The notes under the pieces are model-generated. The model made no database searches, was not told the DNA's origin, and worked only from the letters and a program-made list of their open reading frames with translations. Positions 19,300 through 27,570 of a DNA stretch of 64,000 bases are shown here, one piece after another (positions within the stretch are counted from its first letter, which is position 1; each line of letters starts with the position of its first letter). The DNA comes from Bacilli bacterium (GTDB taxonomy: Bacteria > Bacillota_I > Bacilli_A > RFN20 > CAG-288). The DNA lies in NCBI GenBank assembly GCA_022647725.1, contig JALCLG010000001.1, positions 998,931 to 1,062,930 of the forward strand, in the 5' to 3' direction. The translations under genes were made by a program, and so were the position numbers.

Positions 19300-19328
19300 A
19301 TTATAAGTTAGGTAGCACTAATTGTCAA
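19300..19328 (-). promoter_or_regulatory. feoAB promoter with DtxR/MntR-like dyad in the spacer
   Basis: Leftward TTGACA (19323-19328), 17 bp, TATAAT (19300-19305): both hexamers perfect. The spacer holds TTAGGTAGCACTAA (19308-19321, plus strand), with the TTAG...CTAA symmetry of iron/manganese repressor boxes of the DtxR family. Binding there would block polymerase. The regulator itself is not in the window. Confidence 0.7.
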
Positions 19329-19386
19329 TCTTTTTTGCCTAAGTTATCCGATTTTACGGAAATCGTCCGCAGCCTATGAGGCTTTT

Positions 19387-19416
19387 AAAACAAGGAAAGC
19401 GGTTCCTTTGTTTTCA
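19387..19416 (-). repeat. Inverted repeat between feoA promoter and broken reductase
   Basis: AAAACAAGGAA and TTCCTTTGTTTT pair around an AGCGG loop. It lies downstream of the main terminator of the reductase pseudogene and may be a second transcription stop. Confidence 0.45.
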
Positions 19417-19417
19417 A

Positions 19418-19448
19418 CATAAAAAGCGGGAGGGTCTCCCCTCCGCTA
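19418..19448 (-). terminator. Terminator of the disulfide reductase pseudogene
   Basis: Leftward GCGGAGGG-GAGA-CCCTCCCGC hairpin (one bulge) followed by TTTTT, 10 bp after the ancestral stop codon at 19458. Confidence 0.7.
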
Positions 19449-19457
19449 GGATGGCTG

Positions 19458-20821
19458 TTATTTGAGGCCTGCGAAGAGGTCGTTGAAGCCTTCGCTCATG
19501 GTCGGATGGGTGTAGATATTGTCCCGTAAGGCTTCATAGGGCAGATGGTGATCCATCGCCAGCTTGATGAGGTTGATCATCTCGTGGCTTTCGGCACAAT
19601 AGAGGTGGACACCTAGGATCTCGTGGCTGTTCTTGTCGACGATGGCTTTGAGAAGACCGTTGGTCTTTTCTAAGATGCCAGCCTTGGGGATGGCTCGGCC
19701 GCAGGCAACGTCGCAACCAGCACTTCATGGCTGGCTCTGGCATCCTTCTCGCTGAGACCGATGCGGGAGAACGGAGGATCGATGAAGACGGAATATGGAA
19801 CAAATCCACGGTTCTCCGTAGTTCTTGTTCCACCGTTCATATCGCTAAGAACAATCCGGGCATCATCTAACGAGATATAGGTAAACTGCAGCCCGCCGGC
19901 AACATCGCCGACAGCATAGATATTGCTGACGGTGGTCTTATCGTGGCTATCGACCTGGATGGCGCCTCTTGGATTCCGTTGGACGCCGGCCTTCTCCGGT
20001 TCCAGACCGGTAAGGTTGGCTTTGCGGCCCGTCGCAATCAGGATGGCATCGGCAGGAAGACGTAAGGTCTTTTCGCCGACTTTGACATGGACGGTATCAT
20101 GTTCCTTGGCGGAAGTGATGGCCTTGGTATCCGCGCCTTTTAAGAGGACCAGACCCCGTTTGGCAAAGTCTGCTTCGATGGCTTTGGCGACTTCCTCGTC
20201 TTCGCGAGGAAGGAAGCCGTCTTCTTTCTGCAGCATCGTCACCTGAGAGCCGAAGTTAAGGAACATGGAGGCAAACTCCAGGCCGATATAGCCGCCGCCG
20301 ACGATGACCAGCCGTTTCGGCAGGTCCGTCAGTTACAGAAGATTCTCGCTCGTATAGACCCGTTTGCTGTCAACGCCGGGAATCGGAGGCACGAAGGCTT
20401 TCGAACCCGTGTTGATGACGATCGTCTTGGCTTCAATCACATCGTCATTGATTTTCAGATGGGTGTTATCGATGAAGGAGGCATGACCGTCGATGACCTT
20501 GATGGCGGGTTTGTCGGCCAGTTTATGGTAGTTTTTGTCCCGTAAGAGGGCGATGAACTTGTCTTTGGCACTGACAGCGGCTGTGTAGAAGGCTTTCCGG
20601 GTAGCCCAGCTGCCACTGATTTTATGAGATAAGAGAGCTTTCTCGGTCAGAGTCTTGGTCGGAATGCAGGCCACATTGATGCTGGTCCCGCCGTAACGTT
20701 TAGGATTCTCTTCCATGAGGATGACGGACTTCCCGGCAGCGGCCAACTTGACGGCGAGGGTCTTCCCGGCTTTACCGAATCCGATGATGGCGACATCTGT
20801 TGTTTTTGTCATAGTCGTCAC
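19458..20821 (-). pseudogene. FAD-dependent NAD(P)-disulfide oxidoreductase, broken by a stop and a frameshift
   Basis: Reconstructs to a pyridine nucleotide-disulfide oxidoreductase of about 450 residues (dihydrolipoamide dehydrogenase / mercuric reductase-like). N-terminal FAD motif DVAIIGFGKAGKTLA; the usual redox CxxxxC region reads GGTSINVACIPTKTL, so the first cysteine is replaced by Ser. TAA at 20333-20335 interrupts SENLL*LTDLPKRLVIVGGGYIGLEFA. Near 19690 a one-base loss shifts the frame: one frame ends in EPSPRLAS while the correct continuation (AIPKAGILEKTNGLL ... HPTMSEGFNDLFAGLK) runs to a stop at 19458. GGGYIG NAD motif and the second FAD motif IYAVGDVAGG remain. Loss of function, or assembly error, at two sites. 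Its ribosome binding region AAAGGAG is intact. Confidence 0.82.
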
Positions 20822-21017
20822 TCCTTTTCTCTTCCGCCCTGGGGGGCTGGAATCGCTTTGAGTTTATCATAGGGCTCTTTTCCCTTCCTAACGAAATGCT
20901 CCGGTCGATGGTTTCTACCGCATTCAATTGCTAACAGGGGTGAAAAAAAATATAATGAGAATAAGGATTTTTGGATTCTGTCGGATGTTTCTCTTCTGAG
21001 CAACAAGGAGCAAATCC

Positions 21018-24000
21018 ATGGCACAGCTTAAAATCACATCTCAGCTTTCCCAAAAGATTCTGCGTGAGATTCCTGTCGGAATTGCCATTTATGATGTTTT
21101 TGATGGAAAAATCCACTCACGCTATGTTTCCGATGGCTATTTCCGGATGCTTGGCGTGTCGCGTCGTTCCCGCGTCAAATATTACGGGGAGAACTCCATC
21201 CCAACAGTCTATCCTGCCGATCGGCACGGCCTTTTAGAGGCGACCGCTCAGGCCATCGGACAGAACATTCCCCTAAATTACCGCTTTCGTCTGCTGATGG
21301 GAGACGGAACCTACAACTGGGTTTCCATCCTCGGTTATCATTATCCTTATAAGAAAGGGGTGGAACGCTTCTTTGTCGCTTTCTCCAACATCAACGCCTT
21401 GAAAACCCAGGTGGGTGAACTGGAGACGATTGCCAACTATCAGCGTCTGTTGGTCCGTCTGACTCAGCAGCTGAATGAACCGCATGGCTATTCCTCCCAT
21501 TTGGAGAACATCGGCAAGGAACTGGGCGAATACTTCGGAGCTGACCGTTCGTACCTTTTCCTCTTGGATGACAATGGCAAGAGCGTCAGCGATGCCATGG
21601 AATGGTGCAAGGAAGGGGTAACCTCTCAGAAGAAGGCTCTCCAGAAGGTAGAACTCTCCTTTATCGACCGCTGGATTCAGGCTTTCCACAAGGAGACCAG
21701 CCTGACCGTGAGTGACATCGAAGAAATCAAAGAATCCTATCCGCTGGAATACGGCATCATGATTCAGCAGCAGGTCCATAGCTATGCCGAGGCTCCCCTT
21801 TATCTTAACGGCGGCTTTGTCGGGTTTGTCGGCCTGGACAATCCTTCTCCGGCCATGATTCCTTATGCCGGAGACTGCCTTCAGGCTCTTGGCAGTGCCA
21901 TTGCCTCTTCCCTGTTCCGGGAAAAGAACGAGAATCAGCTGCGGAAGCTGACCGAGGATCTGCGGGCATCCGAGCTCAGCGAGAAGAAGCTTCGCCAGAA
22001 TTATGAACTGGCTTTGAATGAATCTAAGCTTTTTCTCTGGGATTACGATATCGTCAACCATCGGATCACGATGCCGCATCAGAGCCCTTCTCTCAATTCT
22101 CTCCGCTTTGGCATTGCAACCGACACGATTGAGAATGTTCCGGACTCCCTTATTCCTTTCATCAGTCCCAAGGATGTTCCGGCTTTCAAGAAGATGTTTA
22201 CCGATATGGAGGCCGGTGCCAAAAAGGTCTCCTGTGAGATTCTGACCAGCAATGCTCCCGGACAGAACCTCTTCTATGAAAAGATTTCCTATACCACCCA
22301 TTTCGATGAGAAGGGAAAGCCTGTCAGTGCCACCGGCATTGCCCAGGATATCACCTCCCGGAAGATGGAAGAGGAGAGTTACAAAGATCTCAGTCAGGTC
22401 TTTGCCCGAGCCATCGTCGGATCCGTCGGCACGTCCTATCTCAACCTCACCCTCAATCAGTGCCTGAATGTCCAAAGCCCGTATCCGGATGTCATCAAAC
22501 GCCAGAAGGCCGAGACGGCCGAAGACTTCTTTGTCAATGTCAGCAAGGATATCTTCGATTCCGAAGTACTGAAAAACTATCAGCGGACGATGAATCCGCG
22601 CTATCTTCTGAGTCAGTACAAGGCGGGCATGAAGACGGTCACCTTTGATTATCCTGTCCGCTTCCAGAATCAGGTGATTCACTGGATGCGAGGCACGGTC
22701 GTGATGTCGCAGCATCCGGGCAGCAGCGAGATTGAAGCCGTCACTTATGCGATAGATATCATCTCCCAAAGAAAAGCCGATGATATTTTGAAACATATTA
22801 CCGAAACTGAGCTGGAATATATTGCTACCATCTCCGTCGGAACAGGCGAATTTGAGTTCTTCAAGCGAAAGCTGGATGTCAGCTTCCCCAGGGACAATGT
22901 CCGGGTTCCTTACTTCAAACGGGTCGACTATGTCTGCCAACGCCATATTGCTCCGGCGGAGCAGGAAGATTTCAAAAAAGCCTTAAGTCTTCCGACGATC
23001 CTGGAAAAGCTCCCCACAGAGGACAGCATCTACACCTATTCTTACCGCCGGATTGAGGACGACGGCCATCTCACCTGCAAGCAGATCCGTTACAGCTGGG
23101 TCCGGAAGGAAGCCGGGGAAATCCTGGTTGCCCGTACCGATGTCACCGAGACTTACCTGCGGGAACAGGCCACCGTCAACAATCTCCGGGATGCCCTGAT
23201 GGAGGCTGAGAAGGCCAACTCCGCCAAGACGGAGTTTGTCTCCCGTATTTCCCATGATATCCGTACCCCGCTCGGGATCATCACCAACATGACCGACTTT
23301 GCCTTCCAGGATATCGATGACAAGGCCAAGCTCACCGATGACCTGAAGAAGATTTCGGCGTCCAATACCTTCTTGCTGAGCCTGATTAATGATGTCCTGG
23401 ATATCTCCAAGATCGACAGCGGCAAGATTGAACTGAAACCGGAGCCATATCTTTTCAGCGACTATATTTCCAATGTCCGCAACATGTTAGAGCCGCTCTG
23501 CCAGGAGAAGGGCCTCCATATGGAGGTGAAGACCTCTTCCGCCAATCCGGCCATCATGGCTGACCATATCCGTCTGAATCAGATTACCCTGAACCTTCTG
23601 TCCAATGCCGTCAAATACACGCCGGAAGGCGGGACCATCACGTTTGTCGCCAAGGACGAGCGCCGGGACGACGGTCAGGTGGACTGTCTTTTGGAAGTCA
23701 AGGATACCGGCATCGGCATGAGCGAAGCTTTCCAAAAGATCATGTTTGAGCCTTTCACCCAGGAATTCGACAATCCTTTACGGGACAAGACCACCAAAGG
23801 GACCGGCTTAGGGCTCTCGATTGTGAAGAAGCTGGTCGATCTTTTCGGCGGTCATCTCCGTGTTGAAAGCGCCCTTGGCAAAGGCACGGCTATCACCATT
23901 ACCTTTACGACCCAGGCTGCTCAGCCGGCCCCGGATAAGGAGACACCGGCTGAGGAAGCAAAGCGGAAGGACGACAACGGCCTCTCCGGGAAAGTGCTTT

Positions 24001-24380
24001 TGGCCGAAGACAACGAAATCAACCAGGAAATCGAGAAGCGGATGCTGGATGCCTTAGGCATCTCAGTGGACTGTGCGATGAACGGCAAAGAAGCCGTGGA
24101 AGCCTTCAAAGCCTCTGCTCCGGGTTCTTATCAGGCCATCCTGATGGATATCCAGATGCCGATCATGAACGGCTATGAAGCCACGGAGAAGATTCGTCTC
24201 CTCGAGCGTCCGGATGCCAAGACCATCCCCATCATCGCCATGACGGCCGATGCCTTCTCAGCGGCAGTGGAGCATTCCAAGGTCGTCGGCATGAATGCCT
24301 ACATCACCAAGCCTCTTTATCTGACGACCCTGAAGGAAACACTGAGTCCTTATCTTGCTAAGAAAGAAGAAAAGAAATAG
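21018..24380 (+). CDS. Soluble PAS/GAF hybrid sensor histidine kinase
   Basis: 1120 residues without a membrane segment, so a cytosolic sensor. PAS domain at about 15-130 (ending FFVAFSNIN), GAF-like domain about 150-310 (FGADRSYLFLLDD...GFVGLDNPSP), a second PAS about 330-455, a third PAS-like region to about 590, then a divergent region to 720. HisKA with SRISHDIRTPLGI (His746), HATPase with LNLLSNAVKYTP, DTGIGMS and GTGLGLSI, and a receiver domain with LLAEDNEINQE and Asp1044 in LMDIQMPIMNG. Start follows AAGGAGCAAATCC. No output regulator is adjacent, so the receiver may pass phosphate to a histidine-phosphotransfer protein elsewhere or may gate the kinase. The domain core resembles the kinase at 6609-7799, so the two may be paralogues. 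Confidence 0.85.
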   Translation: MAQLKITSQLSQKILREIPVGIAIYDVFDGKIHSRYVSDGYFRMLGVSRRSRVKYYGENSIPTVYPADRHGLLEATAQAIGQNIPLNYRFRLLMGDGTYNWVSILGYHYPYKKGVERFFVAFSNINALKTQVGELETIANYQRLLVRLTQQLNEPHGYSSHLENIGKELGEYFGADRSYLFLLDDNGKSVSDAMEWCKEGVTSQKKALQKVELSFIDRWIQAFHKETSLTVSDIEEIKESYPLEYGIMIQQQVHSYAEAPLYLNGGFVGFVGLDNPSPAMIPYAGDCLQALGSAIASSLFREKNENQLRKLTEDLRASELSEKKLRQNYELALNESKLFLWDYDIVNHRITMPHQSPSLNSLRFGIATDTIENVPDSLIPFISPKDVPAFKKMFTDMEAGAKKVSCEILTSNAPGQNLFYEKISYTTHFDEKGKPVSATGIAQDITSRKMEEESYKDLSQVFARAIVGSVGTSYLNLTLNQCLNVQSPYPDVIKRQKAETAEDFFVNVSKDIFDSEVLKNYQRTMNPRYLLSQYKAGMKTVTFDYPVRFQNQVIHWMRGTVVMSQHPGSSEIEAVTYAIDIISQRKADDILKHITETELEYIATISVGTGEFEFFKRKLDVSFPRDNVRVPYFKRVDYVCQRHIAPAEQEDFKKALSLPTILEKLPTEDSIYTYSYRRIEDDGHLTCKQIRYSWVRKEAGEILVARTDVTETYLREQATVNNLRDALMEAEKANSAKTEFVSRISHDIRTPLGIITNMTDFAFQDIDDKAKLTDDLKKISASNTFLLSLINDVLDISKIDSGKIELKPEPYLFSDYISNVRNMLEPLCQEKGLHMEVKTSSANPAIMADHIRLNQITLNLLSNAVKYTPEGGTITFVAKDERRDDGQVDCLLEVKDTGIGMSEAFQKIMFEPFTQEFDNPLRDKTTKGTGLGLSIVKKLVDLFGGHLRVESALGKGTAITITFTTQAAQPAPDKETPAEEAKRKDDNGLSGKVLLAEDNEINQEIEKRMLDALGISVDCAMNGKEAVEAFKASAPGSYQAILMDIQMPIMNGYEATEKIRLLERPDAKTIPIIAMTADAFSAAVEHSKVVGMNAYITKPLYLTTLKETLSPYLAKKEEKK

Positions 24381-24621
24381 GTTTCTCCTTTTTGTCCTTT
24401 AAGACGGAAACCCAGCTGTCAATTCTTTATGCTTCCTTTTTTCTTTCTTTTCTTTTGCTAGGGAAAGCAGCTCTCCTTTTCTGATTTTTCTTGATTCTTC
24501 CGTTGATGTAAGCGGATACCATTAGGCTTGTTAAAATAAAGATGGAAAGACCTTTCTTTATTTTGTAACCCCTTTCCTAAAAGTTTGATAGAATAGTAGT
24601 TAGATAGAAAGGAACTACATC

Positions 24622-25173
24622 ATGGGAAAAGCATATGTGCTTCGTTGCTCCGCCTGTCATGACGAGACGGAAGTCATTCAAGGCATTGGCAACCGGGACG
24701 GTAACAATGAGGCATTTTTCTCTCGGATCTCGGACTTCAAGAACGAGATCCGCCGAAGAATGAAAGCCGGGGAGAGTCTGGAAGAAATCAGCAAGACGAT
24801 TCAGATCCATCATATGCCTTCGGCTCACGGTGACAGACTCACCGATGCCGAGAGACTCAAGGCACTGACGTTCCTCATTGAGAAAGATGCTGACTTAGAC
24901 CGGAAAGAGTCCAACGGCGTCGATGAGAAGGGTGAGATCTGGGGCTGGAACAGAAAACCCTACTATTGCCCGAAATGCCATCAGATCGAAGAATGCATTT
25001 GGTTCCGTTTCATCAGTAAGGATAAGAAAGAAACCTACGAACCCACCTTCCTGTGCGAGAAGTGTGGCGGCCCGATGGTTCTTCTTGAAGAATACAAGGG
25101 CGACATCCTCTGCGCAAAATGTGGTGCTAAACTCGAAAAGGATTACAGTTCGATTCAGTATTGGGGTGAATAA
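24622..25173 (+). CDS. Multi-zinc-ribbon protein of unknown function
   Basis: 183 residues. Four CxxC pairs: CSACH near the N-terminus, then CPKCH, CEKCG and CAKCG in the C-terminal third, enough for two zinc ribbons. Between them is a charged helical region (FKNEIRRRMKAGESLEEISKTI) and a HHMPSAHGDRLTDAERL segment. I do not recognise the family. Start follows AGAAAGGAACTACATC; TAGAAT is a likely -10. No clear partner gene. Confidence 0.65.
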   Translation: MGKAYVLRCSACHDETEVIQGIGNRDGNNEAFFSRISDFKNEIRRRMKAGESLEEISKTIQIHHMPSAHGDRLTDAERLKALTFLIEKDADLDRKESNGVDEKGEIWGWNRKPYYCPKCHQIEECIWFRFISKDKKETYEPTFLCEKCGGPMVLLEEYKGDILCAKCGAKLEKDYSSIQYWGE

Positions 25174-25238
25174 TTAACGATTCCGTCGTTTCTAAGATAG
25201 CCGGGGCGAGACTGATGTTTTTTTAATTCGGGTCCTCC

Positions 25239-25275
25239 TCCGCTTTCCCTTATCGGGGGAAGCGGATTTTTTGAT
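25239..25275 (+). terminator. Terminator after the zinc-ribbon gene
   Basis: TCCGCTT-TCCC hairpin closing on GGGG-AAGCGGA, followed by TTTTTT. Confidence 0.82.
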
Positions 25276-25319
25276 TGCCCCCTCTTTTAGGGCTAAAAAA
25301 GACCTGAAACGAGAACCCA

Positions 25320-25369
25320 AAGGAGGATTTTCTTTTTCGTTAACCTCCTTAAAATGAAAGTGAGGGAGG
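25320..25369 (+). promoter_or_regulatory. Leader with mutually exclusive SD / anti-SD pairings
   Basis: AAGGAGG (25320-25326), CCTCCTT (25344-25350) and the true ribosome binding site GGGAGG (25364-25369) lie in a row. The central segment can pair with either flank, so it could hide or free the binding site. A possible promoter, TTGATT-17 bp-TAAAAA, lies just upstream. Inferred from sequence only. Confidence 0.35.
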
Positions 25370-25377
25370 AAACGATT

Positions 25378-25947
25378 ATGTGCATTGGCTGGCTGAAAAA
25401 GAAGAACGTTAAGAAAGAAGCCGTGTCACCCCAAGAAACAACAGAAAAGGAAACCTCGCAAAGCTCTCCGGAAGAACGGGTCTTTACCTTTGACAAGCTT
25501 CCTGAAAGCTTGGCCGAGTTTCAGTTCCTTCCCCAGGCTAACCTTGCTTCCCCCTATCAGACCACTGCTCTCACCGTGGTAGCCTTAGCCACCTACCGGA
25601 AGAACCCGGAACTGTGCTTCAGTCTGATCGGGTTCCTGCAGGGACCCAAAGCCCTGACACCCTATGGGCGTGCCTTCATCAAGGATTGGCTGATGGGAAA
25701 AGACTACAAACCCTACTCCTATTTCAAAGGAGCCACCCCGCCGAACGGCTATGCTCCCCTGCTTCCCTATGAGGTCAAGGTCACCGCAGGTCCTTATTCC
25801 GACGCTCAGGAAGGCTATAAGACCTTGTTTTTGCAATCCTCGGGAGCCGATAGCCCTCGGATGGTTCGCTTAGTCAAAGGCACCAATGGCTTCTGGTATC
25901 TGGATGACGAGTTCCTTTTAGCCGATATCCGGACTCCGGAAAGATAA
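25378..25947 (+). CDS. DUF6935-like protein
   Basis: 189 residues from the ATG at 25378, chosen because GGGAGG sits 8 bp before it; an ATG at 25354 has no binding site. After a Lys/Glu/Ser-rich N-terminus the domain FDKLPESLAEFQFLP...PYQTTALTVVALATYRKNPE...SLIGFLQGPKALTPY, with later SSGADSPRMVRL and FLLADIR, matches my recollection of the DUF6935 family of gut Bacillota, whose role is unknown. No signal peptide; probably cytosolic. Confidence 0.65.
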   Translation: MCIGWLKKKNVKKEAVSPQETTEKETSQSSPEERVFTFDKLPESLAEFQFLPQANLASPYQTTALTVVALATYRKNPELCFSLIGFLQGPKALTPYGRAFIKDWLMGKDYKPYSYFKGATPPNGYAPLLPYEVKVTAGPYSDAQEGYKTLFLQSSGADSPRMVRLVKGTNGFWYLDDEFLLADIRTPER

Positions 25948-25965
25948 CCTTTATCGGTATCAAGG

Positions 25966-25987
25966 TTGACAACTTTTTTGTTGTCAG
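25966..25987 (+). terminator. Hairpin after the DUF6935-like gene
   Basis: TGACAAC (25967-25973) and GTTGTCA (25980-25986) pair around a loop of six T. It lacks the usual trailing T-run, so termination efficiency is uncertain. Confidence 0.35.
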
Positions 25988-26009
25988 CGAAAAATGCGAT
26001 GATATCAAC

Positions 26010-26045
26010 AAAAATGCCGACTCCCGGAAGTCCGGAGGCCGGCAT
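26010..26045 (-). terminator. Terminator of the O-antigen-ligase-like gene
   Basis: Leftward TGCCGGCCTCCGGA hairpin closing on TCCGGGAGTCGGCA (two mismatches), followed by TTTTTGTT, directly after the stop at 26054. Confidence 0.65.
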
Positions 26046-26053
26046 GGCTTTCC

Positions 26054-27439
26054 TTATTTGGGCAGGACCGGTGATTCGGGTGCAGGAACGTAGGTCCGGT
26101 AGTCTTCTTCATGGATGAGGACATCCTCCGGACGGTTGGACATCTGGTAGCAGGCGTTGGCGGTCAGGAAGAAAACCAGAATCATCATGTTGTAGATCGT
26201 GTTATCAATCAGGCCAATCAGCTCAATCACCAAGAGGAAGAGGAAGAAGAGCCAGCGGTCCGGAGTCTGCTTCCGTAGGCAGAGGTAATAGAGACGGATC
26301 TCGAAGATAACATAGAAGATCAGACCGATGCTGCCGCCTAAGACCATCGTCGTCAGGATTGTATTGCTGGCTAACGTCAACGTGCCATTGCTGTTGGTGA
26401 AGGAGGAGATGGAAGTACCGACATAAGGATTGGTCTTGATGTTCTTGATGGCTTCTTCGAAAAGCGTCTTCCGCCAGACGGCACTCTCATCAAAGAGGGA
26501 CAAGGACTGGATGGCAGTCATGACCCGGGCATTGAAACGGGTATTGACGGCTAAGAGGACGGCAAAGGTGATGCCGATGGCCACAATGGAGACCAAAGAA
26601 ATATAGGAATAGAACTTCCCGTAGGAACGGAAGGTCAGAAGAATCAGCGGGATGATCATGAAAATCAGACACAACAGGCCGCTATCGGCGCTTAACAGGA
26701 TGATGCTGGTAATGGTCAGAGCTTCCGGAATGATCCAGACTATCTTCTTGTTGTAGATAAGGATTCCATAGAACGGCAGGGCCAGGCACAGCAGGGTCGA
26801 GGCTGTCTGGGAGGTATAGGACCAGCCTAAGGAGAAACTGACCGGAGCAATCTCAAAGCCATTGCGGAAATAGTAGATGAAGAGTTCTGCCACAATGCTT
26901 AAGGACAATAAGACGACTGTTTCCGAGAAATAAGGAAGAACCCCGCCTTTGCCAAGGACCGTTGACAATAAGGAATACATCACCAAGGCAATGAAGAAGC
27001 TCACCAGATAGAAGATGCCGGTCTCATCGGCCAATCCCTGTTTGGAGGAGTTATAGAGATAGGAGATGAAGAACCAGACAAAGAGCACTGCCATCGTTAA
27101 CAGCAGGTCGCCCCGCCGGAACGGAACTCGATGGAGGATCAGATAAAGGATGAGAGACAGCATCAGGCAGGCGGAAACAAAGTAAAGATATATCGGAATG
27201 GTGGCGAAGCTGATCTTCACATTCGTCATGATGAAAGCAAAAAGCAGCAAGGGAAGATAACTGCGTCCATCTTCCGCTAACAGGGGCAGGAAGGTCATCA
27301 GGCAGAAAATCACCACAAAAACAATGACCCAAGCCTGACTGAAGGTCCAGATCAGGACCGCCAGCACAGCTAAGGTCAGCGGGAAGAAGAAGGAAGCCAG
27401 GTATTTCTTGGTCTGATCGACTAGGGTGTTGATTGGCAT
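26054..27439 (-). CDS. O-antigen ligase/polymerase-like membrane protein
   Basis: 461 residues with about eleven membrane segments. The large periplasm-side loop near the C-terminus (FDESAVWRKTLFEEAIKNI, NPYVGTSISSFTN) has the Arg and Gly pattern of the Wzy/WaaL (O-antigen ligase, PF04932) superfamily, followed by two more segments. In Gram-positives such proteins polymerise or attach surface polysaccharides. No glycosyltransferases are adjacent, but the divergent neighbour is a YfhO-like protein also linked to cell-surface polymers. A TG-G-TATACT extended -10 ends 6 bp before the ATG and no ribosome binding site is seen, so the mRNA is probably leaderless. Confidence 0.75.
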   Translation of the reverse strand: MPINTLVDQTKKYLASFFFPLTLAVLAVLIWTFSQAWVIVFVVIFCLMTFLPLLAEDGRSYLPLLLFAFIMTNVKISFATIPIYLYFVSACLMLSLILYLILHRVPFRRGDLLLTMAVLFVWFFISYLYNSSKQGLADETGIFYLVSFFIALVMYSLLSTVLGKGGVLPYFSETVVLLSLSIVAELFIYYFRNGFEIAPVSFSLGWSYTSQTASTLLCLALPFYGILIYNKKIVWIIPEALTITSIILLSADSGLLCLIFMIIPLILLTFRSYGKFYSYISLVSIVAIGITFAVLLAVNTRFNARVMTAIQSLSLFDESAVWRKTLFEEAIKNIKTNPYVGTSISSFTNSNGTLTLASNTILTTMVLGGSIGLIFYVIFEIRLYYLCLRKQTPDRWLFFLFLLVIELIGLIDNTIYNMMILVFFLTANACYQMSNRPEDVLIHEEDYRTYVPAPESPVLPK

Positions 27440-27445
27440 GCTTTC

Positions 27446-27454
27446 AGTATACCA
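27446..27454 (-). promoter_or_regulatory. Extended -10 promoter of the O-antigen-ligase-like gene
   Basis: Leftward TGGTATACT ends 6 bp before the start codon, the same spacing as in front of the Nudix gene at 16214. Confidence 0.5.
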
Positions 27455-27547
27455 TTTTGGCTTAGCCCAGGGATGGGGCGGTTAGGAGAATTGGAAAGGA
27501 CGACAAAAATTTTAAGGTTGCCGGGGATAAAAGGCTATCCGATAGGC

Positions 27548-27553
27548 TATAAT
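27548..27553 (+). promoter_or_regulatory. -10 box of the YfhO-like gene
   Basis: TATAAT 17 bp before the start codon; no good -35 at the normal distance. Confidence 0.45.
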
Positions 27554-27570
27554 AGGGAAGTTAAAAACCG

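Noticed and set aside
21273-22946. Leftward open frame of 557 codons inside the soluble hybrid kinase
   Set aside because: Antisense shadow of a gene with clear domains; no start signal and no recognisable protein features.
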